Source: Citrus sinensis (taxonomy: Eukaryota; Streptophyta; Magnoliopsida; Sapindales; Rutaceae). Taken from it: a DNA stretch of 64,000 nucleotides. How positions within the stretch are numbered: the first letter of the stretch is position 1; every line of letters starts with the position of its first letter. Both the position numbers and the translations under genes were made by a program. The notes under the pieces are model-generated. The model was not told where the DNA came from. It saw nothing but the letters and a program-made list of their open reading frames with translations, and searched no databases. Below, piece after piece: positions 21,449 through 33,236 of the stretch. Location: assembly GCF_022201045.2 (NCBI RefSeq), contig NC_068558.1, positions 2,046,001 to 2,110,000 of the forward strand, in the 5' to 3' direction.

Positions 21449-24400
21449 ATGGCAACGAAAGGAAACTCTGGAGAGAATAGAACTAGGGGATCTATGTCAT
21501 TGTTCATTGTAGTTGGTTTATGTTGTTTCTTTTATATCTTGGGTGCTTGGCAGCGAAGTGGTTTCGGGAAAGGTGACAGCATAGCCTTAGAGATCACCAA
21601 AAAGACAGACTGCAGTATCCTCAGCAATCTGAATTATGAGACCCATCATGGTGGTGATGCTGGGACAGTTGATGATTCAGAATCAAATTTCCAAGAGTTT
21701 AAGCCTTGTGATGATCGGTATATTGATTACACACCATGTCAAGATCAAATGAGGGCAATGTTATTCCCCCGAAAAAATATGAACTACAGGGAACGGCATT
21801 GTCCACCTCCAGATGAGAAGCTGCATTGTCTTATTCCAGCTCCCAAAGGCTATGCAACCCCATTTCGATGGCCAAAAAGTCGTGATTACGTACCCTATGC
21901 AAATGCACCTTATAAGAGCTTGACAGTTGAGAAGGCAGTTCAGAACTGGATTCAATATGAAGGCAATGTCTTTAGATTCCCAGGTGGAGGAACTCAGTTC
22001 CCTCATGGGGCAGATGCATATATAGAAGAACTTGCATCTGTGATTCCAATGGACAGTGGGATGGTTAGAACTGCATTGGATACTGGATGTGGGGTAAGTT
22101 CAATTCAATGAAAGGTTTCCATGTTTGTGTAATGTCTTTTTTTCTTTAACATTTTTCACCACAGTCCCTGCAACTATACATATACAAATTCTCTCGTCTC
22201 TTTTTGAGGTATTACACTTGTTTCCCTTTCATGTCCTTGTCTATGTTTCATCTAGTGCTTGCTTATTCAAATTCTTGCCTAAAATATGTATGAACCTCTT
22301 CTTGTGATCATAGGATTGGCATTTTTAATCTAATTTTGTCTTCTTCCCCGTCTTTAGTCTATGCTTATGCAAGAATATATGTTTTAGTTGATAGATTGTC
22401 CTTTTGGTATTGAATAGGTTGCAAGCTGGGGTGCATACCTATTTAAAAAGAATGTCATAACAATGTCGTTTGCACCAAGAGACTCTCATGAAGCACAAGT
22501 TCAATTTGCTCTGGAAAGAGGTGTGCCAGCAGTTATCGGCGTTCTTGGAACCATAAAGCTACCATATCCTTCTAGAGCTTTTGACATGGCTCATTGTTCT
22601 CGATGCTTGATTCCTTGGAGTGCAAATGGTGAGTACAGTTTATTCGGACATTAACACGTTAAATGGATGTTAAGCAAACCCAGGCTATGTGAATAAAATA
22701 CACAGTACCTGATGCAGAACTGAAAATCTCTGCTCTGAAGGATCTTAAATTCAGTGCCATAACTTGGATTTTAGGAATACAGGTTTATGTAAATAGGTTT
22801 GTGATCTCTCGGAAATCTTCTGAGGAGAAATGGTTCAATGCTTTGGGATAGCTAGGTGCTGGAAACAATGGTTCAGTTAGTAGAAACTTAGAAATGAAGA
22901 TATGAAGAAGAAAAGAAAAGCAAACAACTTGGCAATGACACCTAGTTTCTGATGAGGTTTCACCTGGGAAAGAAAGTCCACATGTTAAGATAGTTTCAGA
23001 AAGCTTATTAAACCTTGGTCATTGTTTTATTTTTTATTCATAGGCTTGTTTTTTTTAAAAAAAGAAAATGTAGACTGGTAAAACTGTAAATAACTCCAGC
23101 TGACCTATCTTGTTCAAATAAGCAACTGACTGCTAGTTTGAACTTAGGCTGGCTTGAGGCAAATTAAACTCTGGAAAACCCAAGCTAAAATAACACGTGG
23201 GATTTTCTTGTTTCTATGTAAGTTGGGATTTTTTAGAGGACAAGGATACTTGTTCTTTTGGATTGATTTTGTTTCTTTTGTTTTCCTGTGTTGGCTTGCT
23301 ACATTTTTAGCCTCCTGGGAGATTATATTATTGTGTCCAATGTTTCTGTTTCCCTATGTTTTGATTTATGAAGAACATTACTTTTAGGTACATTATGGAA
23401 ATCTTCTCTGCAGATGGAATGTACATGATGGAAATTGATCGAGTTCTTAGACCAGGCGGTTACTGGGTGCTTTCTGGTCCTCCGATTAACTGGAGGACTA
23501 ATTACCAAGCATGGCAGCGCCCCATAAAAGAACTTGAGGAAGAACAAAGAAAGATTGAAGAGATTGCCAAACTTCTCTGTTGGGAGAAGAAGCATGAGAA
23601 GGGTGAAACTGCCATCTGGCAGAAAAGAATAAATTATGATTATTGCCAAGAGCAAGATACTCAACCAACCATGTGTGAATCCACAGATGCAGAAGATGTC
23701 TGGTATAGTCCTTTATTCACCTTTTTCCATGTTTAGTGATCAACACATTTTACTTAATTATCAATGATCACTTAACGACTGTCTAAAGAAATTGAATAAC
23801 CTGCCAAACCAGAAGACACTGATGAAAATTAATATGAATAGTTGTTAATGATCACTTTCTGTATGTTGCTACTTCTGATTGTATCAGCATTCAAGTTTCA
23901 TGTTTTGGTATCATGCAGTGTTTACACCCTCTATGATGTTTTTTCATTTCAGTAGCCAACCATTATTTGCTTTTTCTTTTTTGCCCAAGTCTGTAAAGAT
24001 GAGTGTAGAAAAGGTTAGATCAAGTTGTTTGTTGCATTTAGGGTTTCACTATAACGTGCATTTCCTGGTTTATTGGTAAACTGGTGAGCATTAGAGCTGG
24101 CCCCATGCCCTGTGAGTATCTATTTTGTGCAAAATACTAATAAGATAGGGCTGTAACCAAAAGATTTCCAAGACCCTACTCGGGCTGTATCACATCAGAT
24201 ATTGAATTACTGAATTTATATAGGGCTCAACTGTGGATCGGTTTTTGTCGGGAGGGGGGAAAAAGAAACTCATTAATCGCAAAGAGAATGTATTTACCTG
24301 ATCAATTATGCCAAGTTACCTGGTGGTTTTTACCTTGCTGTTCCTTGCCAAATTTAGGTGTATCTTCTGATCTTGCTGCAAAATATCATCTTCTGACTGT

Positions 24401-25802
24401 GTGTAGGTACAAGAAGATGGAGGCATGTGTAACTCCTTATCCTGAGACTACTGGGCCGGATAAAGTTGTTGGTGGAACATGGAAATCGTTTCCAGAAAGA
24501 CTCAATGCTGTTCCCTTCAGAATATCTAGTGGATCAATAAAAGGAATAGGTGTTGAGGCCTACCAGGAGGACAATAGGTCATGGAAGAAGCATGTGAATT
24601 CATATAAGAGGATTAACAAAATCCTTGACTCAGGGAGGTATCGCAACATAATGGATATGAATGCTGGTTTGGGAAGTTTTGCTGCTGCCATTGAGTCTCC
24701 GAAATTGTGGGTCATGAATGTTATGCCTAACATAGCTGAAAAAGACACTCTGGGTGTTATATATGAGCGTGGATTGATCGGAATATATCATGACTGGTAA
24801 CCTCTGAACTTTATGGTTTTCCACTTCTCAGCTGGCATAATTTCTATGGATATTAAGGGTTTTCAACTGTTTATTCCTAATCCAGCTTTGATATGTCTTA
24901 ATCTATAAACTAAATTGCTGCTATTTCCTTCATGCACACTACAAACCTCTAGGATATAGCTTCAGCTCCTGCTGCCCACTCATATTTTTTAGTTCCATGA
25001 CTATTGCGTTGGTAGGCTGGTAGCTGACTTTGCTTATGGTTAAGCATGTAGTTATGGCTATTTTTGTGCCAGGTTTCTTTATGCAATTACTTTAAAGAAA
25101 ATTTCAGGAGAAAAAATAATATGGGTGGCTTTTTTTTTTTTCTTTTGGGGGCAGCTTGTTGAAGTTTTTACCTTTGGCTTTGGCTTTGGCATATATCTTT
25201 TTTTATATCTACGACTTTTTCTTTGTCTAATAATTATTATTTTGTTGGGCCAGGTGTGAAGCATTTTCCACATACCCCAGGACATATGACCTTATTCATG
25301 CAAATGGTGTCTTCACCTTGTATAAGGATAAGTCAGTCTCTGTTGACACTATATCTTCCTCTTTTCTAATAGAAATTAAGGCTTTTGATTTATTGTTTTT
25401 AAAAGTGAGCTTTAGTGGTACAGGTATTGAGCATTGAATTAACTTATTTTAAGTACCATCTTATATTTTTAGGTTGGATTTCTTGATTAACTACTACTCT
25501 CTTTTTCTCCTATTTTTTGGGGCCAGTTAACTACTTTTTAAGGCTTTCCTGTATCAATATGTAACTTGTGCAGGTGTAATGCTGAAGACATTCTTCTGGA
25601 GATGGATCGTATTTTGCGGCCTGAAGGAGCAGTCATTATTCGTGACCAGGCGGATGTGCTAGTCAAGGTGAGAAAAATTGTGGGAGGAATGAGGTGGAAT
25701 ACAAAAATCATTGATCATGAAGACGGCCCTCTTGTCACAGAAAAGATATTGTTTGCTGTCAAGCGATACTGGGTTACGGAAAATGTAACATCCTCACCGT
25801 GA
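21449..25802 (+). CDS. Golgi PMT-family methyltransferase (PMT8/QUA2-related, 6 coding exons)
   Basis: Exons 21449-22093, 22418-22628, 23414-23702, 24407-24796, 25254-25331 and 25574-25802 splice in frame to 613 residues. A short cytosolic tail is followed by one membrane segment (about 16-34, [19 protein letters not shown]), then FKPCD, a type II Golgi layout. The methyltransferase domain (DUF248/Methyltransf_29) shows the SAM-binding [13 protein letters not shown] (about 209-221), [46 protein letters not shown] and the C-terminal [13 protein letters not shown]. The family includes QUA2 and is thought to methylesterify homogalacturonan during pectin synthesis. Sequence is closest, from memory, to Arabidopsis PMT8 (At1g04430) and its group; direct enzymatic proof is limited for that group. 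Confidence 0.93.
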
Positions 25803-27479
25803 CCAAGAAGTAAAGGGAACTCTGGTGTGTTTGCAGCAGAAAATGAAAATGATACTACTCTGACTCAGTCCGAAGAGTTTTCTTCGTCAAACACGAGTGT
25901 CGCAGCCTGTACCAAGCCTGGGACATGGCTTATACTAAATTTAATGTCTCAAAGTCCATGTTCTTTGAGGTAGTTATAGAGTATATAGACGGGATATATC
26001 AGTTCAGAGAGAATCATGGTATTAATTTCTTTTCTTTTATTCATTTATTTATGTATATCTCTCAGCTATTTAGGTTTTTAAACTTCAGGCTTTGGAAATC
26101 CAGTCTGCTGTTGTCTGTAAACATACTTAGAGATCTTTCCTATTCCTTAATTTATTGAATTCCATTAATTTATTTGTTTACTTGTTATAAGCAGCTATTA
26201 AATAAGTTATCACATCTTTTTAAAGTTTTTATTATAATATTAATATTTTAACAAAAAGATAATTATATCTTATTTTTTCATAAACTCAAATATGTAAATA
26301 AAATGCAATTTAAACTTATATTTATTTTTATCATTTTATAGTAAAACAATACTTTTGTGATAAAATTTTACTAAATGCATGTAGTATATGTTTCAAACTC
26401 ACAACAGTTATAATATAGTTTATTAAACACCAAATTATTTTTTTTAATAAGCATTTTTTTTTAGTCCGTACAGTAGAAGTAGGTTAAGTCATCAATCACC
26501 ACAATTCTAAACTGACCCTTAACAATATGAAATTATTCGCAATATGCTGTTTAGCCAATTTTATATCATTAGTTATAGATTTAGAGTACATTTATTGATT
26601 GCAGTATAATATTTTTTTAATGCAAATATCTTCATTTTTTAAAATGTATATTCAATTTAAGTGTATACAACGTAATCATACCCTCAATAGTAAAAAAAGT
26701 TTTAAGCATAACCATTCTCGACGATTTGTATATAATTTTATACATTTTTTCCCATTTACTTTAGTATCTCGTGTGACAATCTCTTACACAAAGAATTTGG
26801 TTGGATCCCGCGTTCAAACTTGACTGGGCCGAGTTTTTAAGATGTTGTGCCACATTTACATATTTATAACTTGGTATATATTCATTTTGATTTGGACTGT
26901 CGTATCTTATACACCCACCGAACGAATGGCAGAGATGTCGCTGCATTTCAGAGGCATTTGTCGGCACATTAACTGTATGATACAAGTAAATCCTGAATTC
27001 GAATTAGTATTAACGATTATCATGAAAATAGGCAACGTAATTCCCTGGTAAAAAAAAAAAAAAAAAGGAAAATAAAAGAAGTACAGAAATTTCATCTATT
27101 AAGGAAATAAATGAATGGGGACCAGCTATCAAATTAAGCCCAAGCATGTGTAGGACCATATACTCCGACTCTTTGCTGCAGCCCTCACAAGTTTTCTATA
27201 TAGAACTGTTTTTAGGAAGCAAAGTGATCTCCATTCCTAGACTCGACTCAGAAAAAATTTTAAAAAAGAAAAAAAAAAAGACAGTGCGTTATTTCAATTC
27301 CAGCATCCTCTTGTAACTTGTTGAGTTTTGTCTTGATCTACTTCTCTCTTGTCAAGTTTGTGCGCTCGCTACTCAGTAGCTAGCTCTCTTTGTGTGTCAT
27401 TTCAGTTGTCTCGTCCCACAAGCTTAGCCTAGACTAATCTTTTTTTTTGAAGTACTAGGGTACTAGCCTCTTGCCAAAT
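25803..27479. other. PMT 3' UTR, AT-rich spacer and PKS promoter/leader
   Basis: PMT 3' UTR runs to about 26,150. The rest is AT-rich with several poly-A/T runs. A TATA-like TCTATATAG at about 27,197 stands some 280 nt before the PKS ATG and is a plausible core promoter with a long leader. No gene seen. Confidence 0.5.
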
Positions 27480-28892
27480 ATGGAAAGTGGAAAGAACAAT
27501 AAGGGTCTTGGTGAAGTTTCATTTTCTTGTTACCTTAAAACAGAAGAGAACTTCGTACAGAAGCTTACGGGCTCAGCTCATTATCCGAATCATTCCATCA
27601 GTTCAGGCCCAGAATTTCCCTCTTCAAGAAGCTTTCGAAGAATTAAGGCTGATCGGGAAGCTGAAATTGGAGTTTTTGATGCAGAAAAGTACTACAACAT
27701 GAAACTGGATGAGGGTCCAAAAATTATTGGTACTGCTGCAAGTGACCATGCTCAGGTTGATCTGCTCCGGCCGAACATCAAAAGCAGGCCTGGAACTCCA
27801 AGTGCAAGTTCAGAAGCAAGTTGGAACAGCCAAGCTGCTTTGTTAAGAACTTACCAGAGAAACCTATCTCAAGGTAAAAAGCAAACGAAGTTACATGGAA
27901 AGGGTTTTTTCTCAGTTCTTGGAGTTCTTGGCTGCATTAATGGATCTTGTTCGGATGAGAAATCCGTTGGCGTTAATCAAAATGTTGAGCTTGAAGGGCT
28001 AGTTCAAGGAAAAGAGTACAGAAAAGAAAGAATTCAAACTAGTGCTCGCACATTGGATGGAAGAAAGCAGCTGCAACAACCAATATTCAAGGTCGACAAA
28101 TTCGAGTTTTATAAGCCCAGTTTTGAAAAGATGAATATTGATTCAAACAAAGATGAGTTTTTTTCAATCCCAATTGCAAAATCTGGGATCCAAAATCTTG
28201 CAGTTCAGAAAACGTTGGCAAAGAAAATCGAGGAAGAGGAGTCGAGGAAATCGCTGGATGTGTTTGGTTCGCATACGCTGAAAAAGGAATTCATAGAAAT
28301 GAATTTACGGAGGAAACTATCAATGCTAAGCTGGGATGCCATTCCAAATGCTCCAAGTCTCCCAGCTTCTTCAGCAAGGGGCCAAGTCTATGAAGATGTA
28401 GAAAGTGACGCAAGTTCTGATCTGTTTGAGATAGAAAACATATCGGCCAGTACTGGACAGCACCCAGTTTTCATCAGAAGGCAAACATCTGATGATGGCA
28501 TGTCTACACCTTATGAACCAAGCGACACCAGCACTGAGTGGAGTGTTGTCACAGCAACCGCTGCAGATTATTCAGTTGTTTCACACTATGATGAAAAGAA
28601 GATGACAGAAAATATCAGAACTAGTCCTACTACTCCTTCTTTGGCAACAGCAACTGGCAAACTTGCCAAAACCAAGTTCACGGACAAAGATGTCCAAGGC
28701 AGCCGTCCAAGCAAATTGCTCGGTTGCAAGAGTCACAATGCAGTGAGAGTGGCTGAAGCAGCATACAGAATCAATAATGACAAGGCAAAGTCTCACCCAC
28801 ACCCACAACAGCCTCTACGGTCTGTTGCCCCCATGCCAGTCAGGAAGTTTATCAAAGCCGACAATGGTGAGCTAGTTTTCGATTTCCCATGA
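27480..28892 (+). CDS. PKS1: PHYTOCHROME KINASE SUBSTRATE (PKS) protein
   Basis: Intronless, 470 residues from the ATG at 27480. Recognised by the family's signature blocks: an N-terminal DAEKYYNMKL, the RPGTPSASSEASWNSQAALL motif, KGFFSVLGVLGCINGSCSDE with clustered cysteines, and the C-terminal PSDTSTEWSVVTATAADYSV. The remainder is low-complexity and probably unstructured, as in PKS1-PKS4. Known role: plasma-membrane-associated proteins that bind phototropins, NPH3 and phytochrome and promote phototropism and leaf positioning. The C-G-CINGSC cysteines are a plausible acylation site (inference). Which of the four Arabidopsis paralogues is closest is not settled; the symbol is provisional. 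Confidence 0.88.
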   Translation: MESGKNNKGLGEVSFSCYLKTEENFVQKLTGSAHYPNHSISSGPEFPSSRSFRRIKADREAEIGVFDAEKYYNMKLDEGPKIIGTAASDHAQVDLLRPNIKSRPGTPSASSEASWNSQAALLRTYQRNLSQGKKQTKLHGKGFFSVLGVLGCINGSCSDEKSVGVNQNVELEGLVQGKEYRKERIQTSARTLDGRKQLQQPIFKVDKFEFYKPSFEKMNIDSNKDEFFSIPIAKSGIQNLAVQKTLAKKIEEEESRKSLDVFGSHTLKKEFIEMNLRRKLSMLSWDAIPNAPSLPASSARGQVYEDVESDASSDLFEIENISASTGQHPVFIRRQTSDDGMSTPYEPSDTSTEWSVVTATAADYSVVSHYDEKKMTENIRTSPTTPSLATATGKLAKTKFTDKDVQGSRPSKLLGCKSHNAVRVAEAAYRINNDKAKSHPHPQQPLRSVAPMPVRKFIKADNGELVFDFP

Positions 28893-31800
28893 ACACAGCA
28901 TGTATGCTTTTTCCCCTCAAGAACGTTACTGTCTGCCTACATGAAGCAGCTAGCACTAGTAGCAGTATAATGGAAGTGATTAGACAGAGACACAGATGAT
29001 AATGTTTCTGTTTGATATAAAGTTTCAGTAAATTTTGTACCCAACTATATATTCCTTATGTAGTATTATTATCCTAGCTTTTTCTGTATTCTACTTAAGC
29101 CGCTAACTTCATTTTAGTGGTGAAACTAAGACTATTGGCCATAACTTCTATGTCAATGAAAGACAAAACAGCTACAATACATAAAACGAGATTCTGGAAA
29201 TTGTCTATGCGATTGGACCCAGGAGAGTACTTAAAAGATTACATTTGCTGACCACCCTTGTCTAAATAATCTCCTCCCTTTATTAGTTCAAAAACTTCGG
29301 ATATTATCCTTGTTCTCTTGATTTTCAACTGGAGGGTCATCCATGTTTTGGATCTCTTTCTGACTTTTAACTAAAGCTGCTTTTGGCAAGCCTTCTTTGC
29401 CTCACTTGAGGGACTACATTCCACACTGCACAGCATTTGTTGGCACATGAATTTATTTAAATCTGCAAGGTTATATAAAGGGCTTAATTGAGATTTATAC
29501 TTTCTACAATAATATTGGTATCCAATCACCTAGTCTTATCCTCTTAAGGGTGCATCATTAATGCATTAAGCTTACAACACTTATTAATGAATGATACATC
29601 AATTGTCATGTCACTACTCTATATATGTATAGTGATTTTTCAATTTGATATCTCTGATCATATTAAAATTATGAATAAATTAAAAAAAACAACAATTTCA
29701 ACACATTGAAAGACAAAATACACTGTATTTGAATATGCATTTTTTTATCTTTTATCTTGTCATTGACTTATATGGTAGGGGATCACTAATTAGAACATTT
29801 ACACACACTTGTATATAAAATATATGGATATATATTACATATGTCATAACTATGTAAATAGAGCATTATTCTTATCATGAGTGGCTTTAAGTATAGGGGA
29901 ACAAGGCGGTCGCCTCAAATCCTAAATTTTAGAAATGTCTCATTTTTTTTAGTATTAGTAATAATTCTCTAGTTAATAAAGATTTAAAAAAAAATTATGT
30001 GCGGTAGAAAAGCTATTAGACATCTCTCTAATTAATAATTATTTTTTTATATAAAAATCTATAATTGGTTATCTTATTGTTAAAGAGATATAATTAATAA
30101 TATTGTCTAACCATTAATTTATTCGTTATTAGTTTTTCCAACAAAAATAAGTAAATTTTTTACCTTTTCAACTTCTTAAAAAAACTCAATTATTCAACAT
30201 TAGAATCTTTGACTTTGAATATTCCTTTTAATTTCTATTAAAAATCTTATAATCTAGAAAATCATAGATGAAAAATTTCTTATTCTCTTCTCTACAATGA
30301 AGATTATTACATGCATTAGTTCAATCAAAAAAAGAAAAAAAAATTAGTTACTTGAAATACAAAGTGCACATCCTTTATTTAATATCAACTCATGATCTTA
30401 ACTTTCTATGTGCTACCATTCTAAATATTCTATTTAAAAATAATATTATTCTCATTTATTTGTTTATTTATTTTTGTATAATTTCTAATGGTAAATTTTA
30501 GATTTTGTTTTTGAAAATTTTTAGAATCTTCTTGATTATTTGTTGAAATTTAAGAACTAAAACTGAAATTGATTTTCAGCTCTTTTTTGTTTTATTAAGT
30601 ATTGAAGTTGATAAATAAAAAGAGGTCTCATAAAAAAAAAAAATCACCTAAGGCCTCTGATATTCTAAAGTCGACGCTGAATTTTTTGTAGGTATCGACC
30701 AACAATTTTTAGGTTATATATGTTAATGGTAAAAAAACACAGATATTCCCGATCGGGATTTGTGTTTAAGAGATGGAAAATCTCGCATTTAAACAACCTA
30801 CACATGATGGGAAATGACAGATGAACAAGCGCCACAAAAGTTGAAGAATTGAGGGGTCTAGTTTTCTTCTTCTAATTTCTTGGGATTTTAATGAAGGATG
30901 GGAACTTCCAACAGTGTTCTAAATTTATATTTATAATGATGGGAACTGTTAAGGAATGTTGTCCACAATGACATGTTTCAACTGATGACATTACATTTCC
31001 ACGAGCAAGTTGGGTAGTTATGCATTCAATTCTATAACCATCTAACAACAAAAGGTGGATCCCATGCATGTCCTTCTAATGAAATGAATATATGTTAAAA
31101 TGCTGTAATGAATATATGCTCTTTATATATATATATTGTTGATTAGCAAACTGTATATAAAAGGAACAAAAGTTACTAGAGGAAAGGGGCCCATGTGAAT
31201 GTGATGAAGAGGAAATGCCAACAAGTGAAAGCAAATTAAGAAGGCATTGATGCGAAGGATTGAGAGAGGTTGCACATCACATCGAATTCCCCTAAGATGG
31301 ATAGTAATCAATAATTAGCATAGTTGTTGCTACAAAAATTCTCTATGTGCGATGTCTGATAAATGAATTAATTGAGCAATAGATTTCGGAATGGAATGTT
31401 GTGAAGGGACCAAACCAAAGCAAAAGCTAGGCTGGATTCACACCAACTTAATAAATTTATTCTTTGGATATTGAATGTAAATAGTTGTCAATGGACCACT
31501 AATTTGAATAGACGATTGAGACGTTTTTTATGGTTCAATCCTACGGTGAGTTCAAAGTAAGCTCATTGGATGTTGAAACCAAGACCTCTAGTCAAAGGTA
31601 ATTCTATGGTGAGTTCGGAATAAGTTGATTATGTAGCCAAGCCAGGTTCGGGCCTTGGGGAATGTTTCAAGAAAATATCAAAGACTCTTGGTGCACTTGT
31701 TATGTTATATGTGCGCCTGAGCCCTGAGCCATGCATGAAGAAGTTAAGATCCCACTCATTGAAAACCATGCTGTAGCTACATATAGAGACTCATTGGATA

Positions 31801-33236
31801 TCGTTGTGGTAAGAAGTAACTTAATTCATATTTCAAGAACAAATTATAGTTTAATTTGTATGAGCTTTTTCTAATTACATATAATTAAGCCTTCTTAAAA
31901 AAAGATCTTGAGCTTTAAAGTGATTGTAATAACATCTTTTATTATAAAAGATTCGAACATGTGTTCAATATAACTTCTTACATTCTACACAAGTGTAAAA
32001 TACAGTTTTAACGAGGGCAATATTTGAAATCAAGATGTGATTAAATTACATGCAATGTAATTTACAGCAACTCAAAAATAGTCACTTAAAACAAGAATAT
32101 GGTAATAAATGAGGTACATCCGTACATAGGAGATTATGGGAGATTTGGCAGGCTGTCTACATTTGTAACTTAGCAAAGCCCTTAAAACCAACCTCTCCTC
32201 TCGTCATTTTGTAGGATCAATGCGGCAGGCTGACTACTCAACAGAGTGCATGCACCATAGCAAACAAAGTTCTAGCTAAATGCATATCTGTTGTCTGTAC
32301 GTAGACATCTCTTGCCCATAATAAGAACATAAACTTCATCTCAGGGAATCTACATTTGATTTGTCAAAACCCAAAAGTCCCCGAGACCCGGAATTGGAAA
32401 CCATGTGATAATTTCTCTTCGGCCACTAAGATCGCTTTGAGCCCGTAAAGAACTCTTTCTATTGGCAATTGCATTCACAGAGCCCAATCACTGCTACACC
32501 TAATCTGGGCCAAGATTAACATCCAATCGCTGCTGGACGGCCCAAGTACAACACTGCCATTCTTGCACCCAACTAACTATGTTAAGTTAAATAATCAGTG
32601 ATTCGTAAATAATTTACACAAGAAAAGTGAAATTGCATGCGAGTGTCATTGATATAATTTCGGAAAAAGGTGTTAGATTGTTGTAGTCTAATTATTAAAA
32701 AAAAAATATATATAGTGATAATAATAAAAAATGAAAAGAGAAACTGTGCCAATCGCAAAACGTATGAGAAATAAAAAGTAGAAAAAGCAAACGAGAAAAG
32801 ACCTCCTCCTCCTGTTAAGAGGTCTAACCGTTTTAGTCGAAAATATCTTGTTGAATGTTGATTGCCTCTTCAATTATCGTTCGGCCCAAGTAATTAGAAG
32901 ATACCGCCCAATACCAAAATCCAAGAGACCTAATCCCGACTTTAAACCACCAAACTACCCTTGACGCCGGACATGAGAATGACATCAGTACCCTGATTGC
33001 ATAGACGTGTAACGAGTCCATTGGTAAACTACATAAACGTTTACAAAACTCCGACATAAGGTATCTAAACTCCCAAAACCCTAACCCATTTGTTCTTCAT
33101 TACACCACATACAAAAGGAGAGTCTAAAGTGAAGAAGCAAAGCCACTGGGGTTTTAGGCACTCGTCGAGCGAGCGAGTTAGGGTTATTTAATTTTTATTT
33201 TATTTGTTTGTTATTTTAATAGCTACCAAGAGCAAA
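28893..33236. other. Gene-poor spacer between PKS and NRP
   Basis: No convincing coding region. From 29,880 to about 30,690 a segment begins GGGGAACAAGGCGGTCGCCT and ends near CACCTAAGGCCTCTGATATT, with GGTCTCATAAAAA close by. The two ends are partly complementary, which suggests a degenerate non-coding transposon. Around 31,540-31,620 a short phrase (TATGGTGAGTTC and CTACGGTGAGTTC) is repeated. The last 150 bases are the NRP promoter/leader; an acceptor-like TTTTAATAG just before the coding start hints at a 5'-UTR intron. Confidence 0.45.

Noticed and set aside
26770-26830. GATCCCGCGTTCAAACTTG, looking like a tRNA B box
   Set aside because: The GGTTCGA core is absent and no A box lies at the right distance.
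27471-27479. Upstream extension of the PKS frame by three codons
   Set aside because: The extension begins with TTG, not ATG; the first real ATG is at 27480.
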